Shown: positions 11,637 to 13,405 of the stretch, one piece after another
Position numbering within the stretch: the stretch's first letter is position 1
Layout of the letters: every line of letters starts with the position of its first letter
Source: CAZYAK01 sp964645935
Lineage (GTDB): Bacteria > Patescibacteriota > Gracilibacteria > Peribacterales > Peribacteraceae
Reading direction: 5' to 3'
DNA length: 13,405 bases
NCBI GenBank assembly: GCA_964645935.1
Contig: CAZYAK010000039.1
Span: 1 to 13,405 of the forward strand
Notes under the pieces: model-generated
The model's input: the letters and a program-made list of their open reading frames with translations, nothing else
The model's database searches: none
What the model was told of the DNA's origin: nothing
Program-made: the position numbers and the translations under genes

Positions 11637-13090
11637 TACCTCCAGACCCCGTGGGAACAGCCCCGCTGGGCCATCAATGCACCGTAACCATCGAGAAACT
11701 TACGTTTGGCGGCTCCGGCCTCGCCCACATTGATGGGCTCCCGGTGTTCGTTCCAGACAGCATTCCCGGCCAGCAGGTGCAGGTGGTCATCACCAAGCGC
11801 AAGGAGCGTTTTGCCGAAGCCAAGGTGGAAAAGGTCGTCCGCAAGGCCAAAGACGAGGTACCGGCCCGTTGCCCGCACTTCCACGACTGCGGCGGCTGCA
11901 CTTGGCAGAACCTCCCCTACAACAAACAGATCGAATACAAGGAGGACATTATCCGGGAGACGCTCACGCACCTCACCCCCGTGGACGACGCTGTCCGCGC
12001 GCAGCTCGCCGGACGCGTGCTCAAGATCATCCCGAGCCCCCAGATCTTCAACTACCGGAACAAGTTGGAGTTCACCTTCGGATACACCTCCATGCGGCAT
12101 GAAGATCGAGGCGGCCGGCGTCTGTACTTCGATGAGGGGCCCACCGTCGGGTTCCACCAGCCGGGGCAGTGGCAGACGGTGCTCCCGATTTCCGAGTGCC
12201 ACCTCTACGACGAGCAGGTTTCCATGCTTCTCAGTCAGGTTCGCCGCTTCATGGAGGAGACGCGCTTGCCGGTCTACAACCCCAAGACCCAGAAGGGGAT
12301 GCTCAGAAACCTGCTGCTCCGCCGCGGCGTGCATACCGGCGAGCAGATGATCTGCTTCCTGCTGCAGGCCCGGAAGAAGGACCTGGAGCCGCTCTTCCAG
12401 CAGTTCCTGCGCTCTTTTGGCGGACGGCCGCACCTGGCATCGCTCCTGATCGTCGAGCACATGGGCGTCAACGAGAAGCCAGAATTTCCCAAGATCCACA
12501 CGCTGCTGGGGAAGCCCAGCATCACCGAGCGCCTGTTCGACCTGCAGTTCGAGATCTCGCCGTTCTCCTTTTTCCAGACCAACACTCTGGGTGCCGAAAA
12601 GCTCTACCGTGCCATCGCGGACGCGGCGGATCTCTCCCTCAAAGACACGGTGCTCGACGCGTACTGCGGCATGGGCACCATCGGCCAGTATCTCGCGCGC
12701 TTCTGCCACAAGGTGGTGGGTATCGAGAGCCACCCCTCCGCTGTGGAGGATGCGCTGCGTTCGGCGGGGCGCAACAAGATCGCCAACATCAGCTTCTACA
12801 AAGGGCGCGCGGAGCAGGTGCTCCTGCAGCAGCTCAAGCCCGGCGGCAAGTACGCGTTCGACGTCATCGTGGTGGACCCGCCCCGCGCGGGCCTGCACCC
12901 GGACGCGCGCAAGGCCGTGCTCGCGCACCAGCCCAAGAAGATCGTCTACGTCTCGTGCAATACCGCCACCTTCGCGCGCGATCTCGGCGAGATGCTCAAG
13001 GGCGGGTACGAGCTGCGCACCGTGCAGCCCGTGGACCTCTTCCCGCACACGGCGCATATTGAAACCGTTGCCCTGCTCCAGAGGAAATGA
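11630..13090 (+). CDS. rlmD: 23S rRNA (uracil-C5)-methyltransferase, RlmD/RumA family
   Basis: S-adenosylmethionine-dependent enzyme that makes m5U in 23S rRNA. The 486 residues run as follows: TRAM domain (about 13-72, with KLTFGGSGLAHIDG); Fe-S cysteines C81, C87, C90 (CPHFHDCGGC) and C190 (SECHLY); methyltransferase domain with DAYCGMGTIGQYLAR (343-357); VVDPPRAGLHP (414-424); VSCNTATFARDL with catalytic C443; and FPHTAHIETVALL, where E478 is the expected general base. The frame extends 32 codons upstream to 11534 but would overlap the divergent gene. The ATG at 11630, just before the TRAM domain, fits better and is followed by a normal N-terminus. Position U1939 (RlmD) versus U747 (RlmC) cannot be settled by motif alone, though the TRAM domain favours RlmD. 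The gene appears complete. Confidence 0.93.
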   Translation: MSIPPDPVGTAPLGHQCTVTIEKLTFGGSGLAHIDGLPVFVPDSIPGQQVQVVITKRKERFAEAKVEKVVRKAKDEVPARCPHFHDCGGCTWQNLPYNKQIEYKEDIIRETLTHLTPVDDAVRAQLAGRVLKIIPSPQIFNYRNKLEFTFGYTSMRHEDRGGRRLYFDEGPTVGFHQPGQWQTVLPISECHLYDEQVSMLLSQVRRFMEETRLPVYNPKTQKGMLRNLLLRRGVHTGEQMICFLLQARKKDLEPLFQQFLRSFGGRPHLASLLIVEHMGVNEKPEFPKIHTLLGKPSITERLFDLQFEISPFSFFQTNTLGAEKLYRAIADAADLSLKDTVLDAYCGMGTIGQYLARFCHKVVGIESHPSAVEDALRSAGRNKIANISFYKGRAEQVLLQQLKPGGKYAFDVIVVDPPRAGLHPDARKAVLAHQPKKIVYVSCNTATFARDLGEMLKGGYELRTVQPVDLFPHTAHIETVALLQRK

Positions 13091-13109
13091 TGCTCGCTCT
13101 GTCCAGAAG

Positions 13110-13144
13110 CCATGCATCTGAGCCCGCAGGCGAGTGGTGCATGG
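13110..13144 (+). repeat. Small hairpin after rlmD
   Basis: CCATGCA (13110-13116) pairs with TGCATGG (13138-13144), and an inner GCC/GGC closes around a CGCA loop. It begins 19 bases after the rlmD stop and ends exactly where the RlmD-like tail begins. No U-run follows, so a terminator role is uncertain. Confidence 0.35.
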
Positions 13145-13182
13145 CGCACATCGAGACGGTGGCGTTGCTGCAGAAGAAGTGA
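13141..13182 (+). pseudogene. 3'-end remnant of a second RlmD/TrmA-type methyltransferase gene
   Basis: Thirteen codons ending in TGA read MAHIETVALLQKK. This repeats the last residues of the intact upstream RlmD (AHIETVALLQRK), including the general-base glutamate. Of the twelve shared codons after the Met, all but one encode the same residue, yet most differ at a degenerate base (for example CAT/CAC, ATT/ATC, GAA/GAG, ACC/ACG, GTT/GTG). The two copies thus diverged under selection for protein sequence before the rest of this copy was lost. Sequence upstream of 13141 (from the rlmD stop) shows no methyltransferase similarity, so the break is sharp and coincides with the arm of a hairpin. The first ATG is probably fortuitous. 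Confidence 0.65.
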
Positions 13183-13240
13183 ATATGGAATAGTCGAGCC
13201 TGGTGCTTGTGATCGGTGTTCGCAAGGCTACTTCTGCCAA

Positions 13241-13340
13241 GGATTTCCCATTTCTTTGTGCGCGATCTTCGTGACCAAGCCAAAGACGTCTCGTCGTGGG
13301 CTTGGGACGCGATCCCCTGGGACAAAGAACTGGAGAAGGA
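13241..13340. repeat. Inverted pair of the dispersed repeat, unit 1
   Basis: TTCCCATTTCTTTGTGCGCG (13245-13264) faces a degenerate inverted partner, CGCGATCCCCTGGGACAAAG then AACTGGAGAAGGAAAT, at 13308-13343. The inner arms CCAAGCC/GGCTTGG continue the symmetry. The left arm is the same sequence as that of unit 2 (one substitution in 20 bases), and its complement matches the copy at position 56. Confidence 0.55.
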
Positions 13341-13361
13341 AATCCCCGGCCTGCGAAGAGC

Positions 13362-13400
13362 TTCCCATTTCTTTGTACGCGACAAAGAAATGGGAGAAAG
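13362..13400. repeat. Inverted pair of the dispersed repeat, unit 2
   Basis: TCCCATTTCTTTGT (13363-13376) and ACAAAGAAATGGGA (13382-13395) form a 14-bp perfect stem around ACGCG. The left arm with its flank repeats 13245-13264 at a distance of 117 bases. The loop is very short, as in a strong hairpin. It may continue beyond the window. Confidence 0.7.
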
Positions 13401-13405
13401 AAAAC

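Larger units (their letters stand above)
13183..13405. other. Gene-free tail of the window built of repeats
   Basis: From the end of the RlmD remnant to the window end I see no credible gene. The stretch carries repeat units annotated separately and an inverted pair CCAAGCC (13275-13281) / GGCTTGG (13299-13305) within the first unit. A minus-strand frame from 13385 is open across it, but its product just echoes the repeats (RTKKWE twice) and then runs over rlmD. Confidence 0.6.

Noticed and set aside
11633..13240. 535-codon minus-strand open frame opposite rlmD
   Set aside because: Shadow of rlmD; no recognisable domain.
12996..13385. Minus-strand frame over the right-end repeats encoding RTKKWE twice
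   Set aside because: The repeated peptide follows from the DNA repeats, and the frame continues antisense to rlmD.
13231..13405. Possible CRISPR array
   Set aside because: Repeats are inverted pairs of unequal spacing with only two units, not regular direct repeats with spacers, and no cas genes are present.
1..13405. tRNA or rRNA genes
   Set aside because: The non-coding gaps are short and no cloverleaf, TTCGA-type T-loop or rRNA-like sequence was found by eye.

Overview
The window is a GC-rich (over 60% by eye), densely coding piece of a bacterial chromosome. TGA is used as an ordinary stop in several conserved genes (folE, trmB-like, folB), so the standard bacterial code applies and the recoded Gracilibacteria/SR1 are excluded. 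A TrmB-type regulator, a non-canonical SecD, a two-domain Dsb protein, weak or absent Shine-Dalgarno sites and a partly scattered folate pathway would fit a candidate-phylum bacterium such as Peregrinibacteria/Peribacteria. That placement is a guess from gene style, not a demonstrated assignment.

Layout. Positions 1-179 lie downstream of folE and hold one copy of a dispersed repeat. Two minus-strand groups cover 180-3667. The first is a TrmB-family regulator followed by folK. The second is a small unknown gene, a secreted two-domain DsbA-like protein and folE, whose start overlaps the dsbA-like stop. At 3668-3822 a short region with repeats and good sigma70-type promoters separates the regulator from a divergent plus-strand gene for an Fe(II)/2-oxoglutarate dioxygenase of the BsmA/isoleucine-4-hydroxylase type. 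That gene converges on folB. The stretch 4882-11583 is one long minus-strand series. Read 5'->3' it holds a secreted HEXXGH metallopeptidase-like protein, a membrane protein with a CoA_binding_3-type domain, an NDP-sugar nucleotidyltransferase, a lipoprotein resembling the SecD P1 domain, an enlarged SecD carrying an inserted parvulin prolyl isomerase domain, and folB. The plus-strand gene rlmD (23S rRNA m5U methyltransferase) fills 11630-13090. Positions 13091-13405 hold a 3'-end remnant of a second RlmD/TrmA-type gene and several copies of the dispersed repeat.

How the genes relate. FolE, FolB and FolK catalyse three steps of dihydropterin synthesis for folate, yet they lie in three different transcription groups; folP and folC are not in the window. 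SecD-parvulin, the SecD-P1 lipoprotein, the Dsb-like protein and the metallopeptidase all act, or are inferred to act, outside the membrane on exported proteins, so the window is enriched for secretion and extracytoplasmic folding functions. The nucleotidyltransferase and CoA_binding_3 protein suggest surface polysaccharide work.

The most unusual items are the parvulin domain inside SecD beside a lipid-anchored SecD-P1 paralogue, the HEXXGH protein, the decayed RlmD tail with almost purely synonymous divergence, the A-B-A'-B' inverted repeat at 9646-9761, and C/T-rich tracts just upstream of many start codons in place of Shine-Dalgarno sites.
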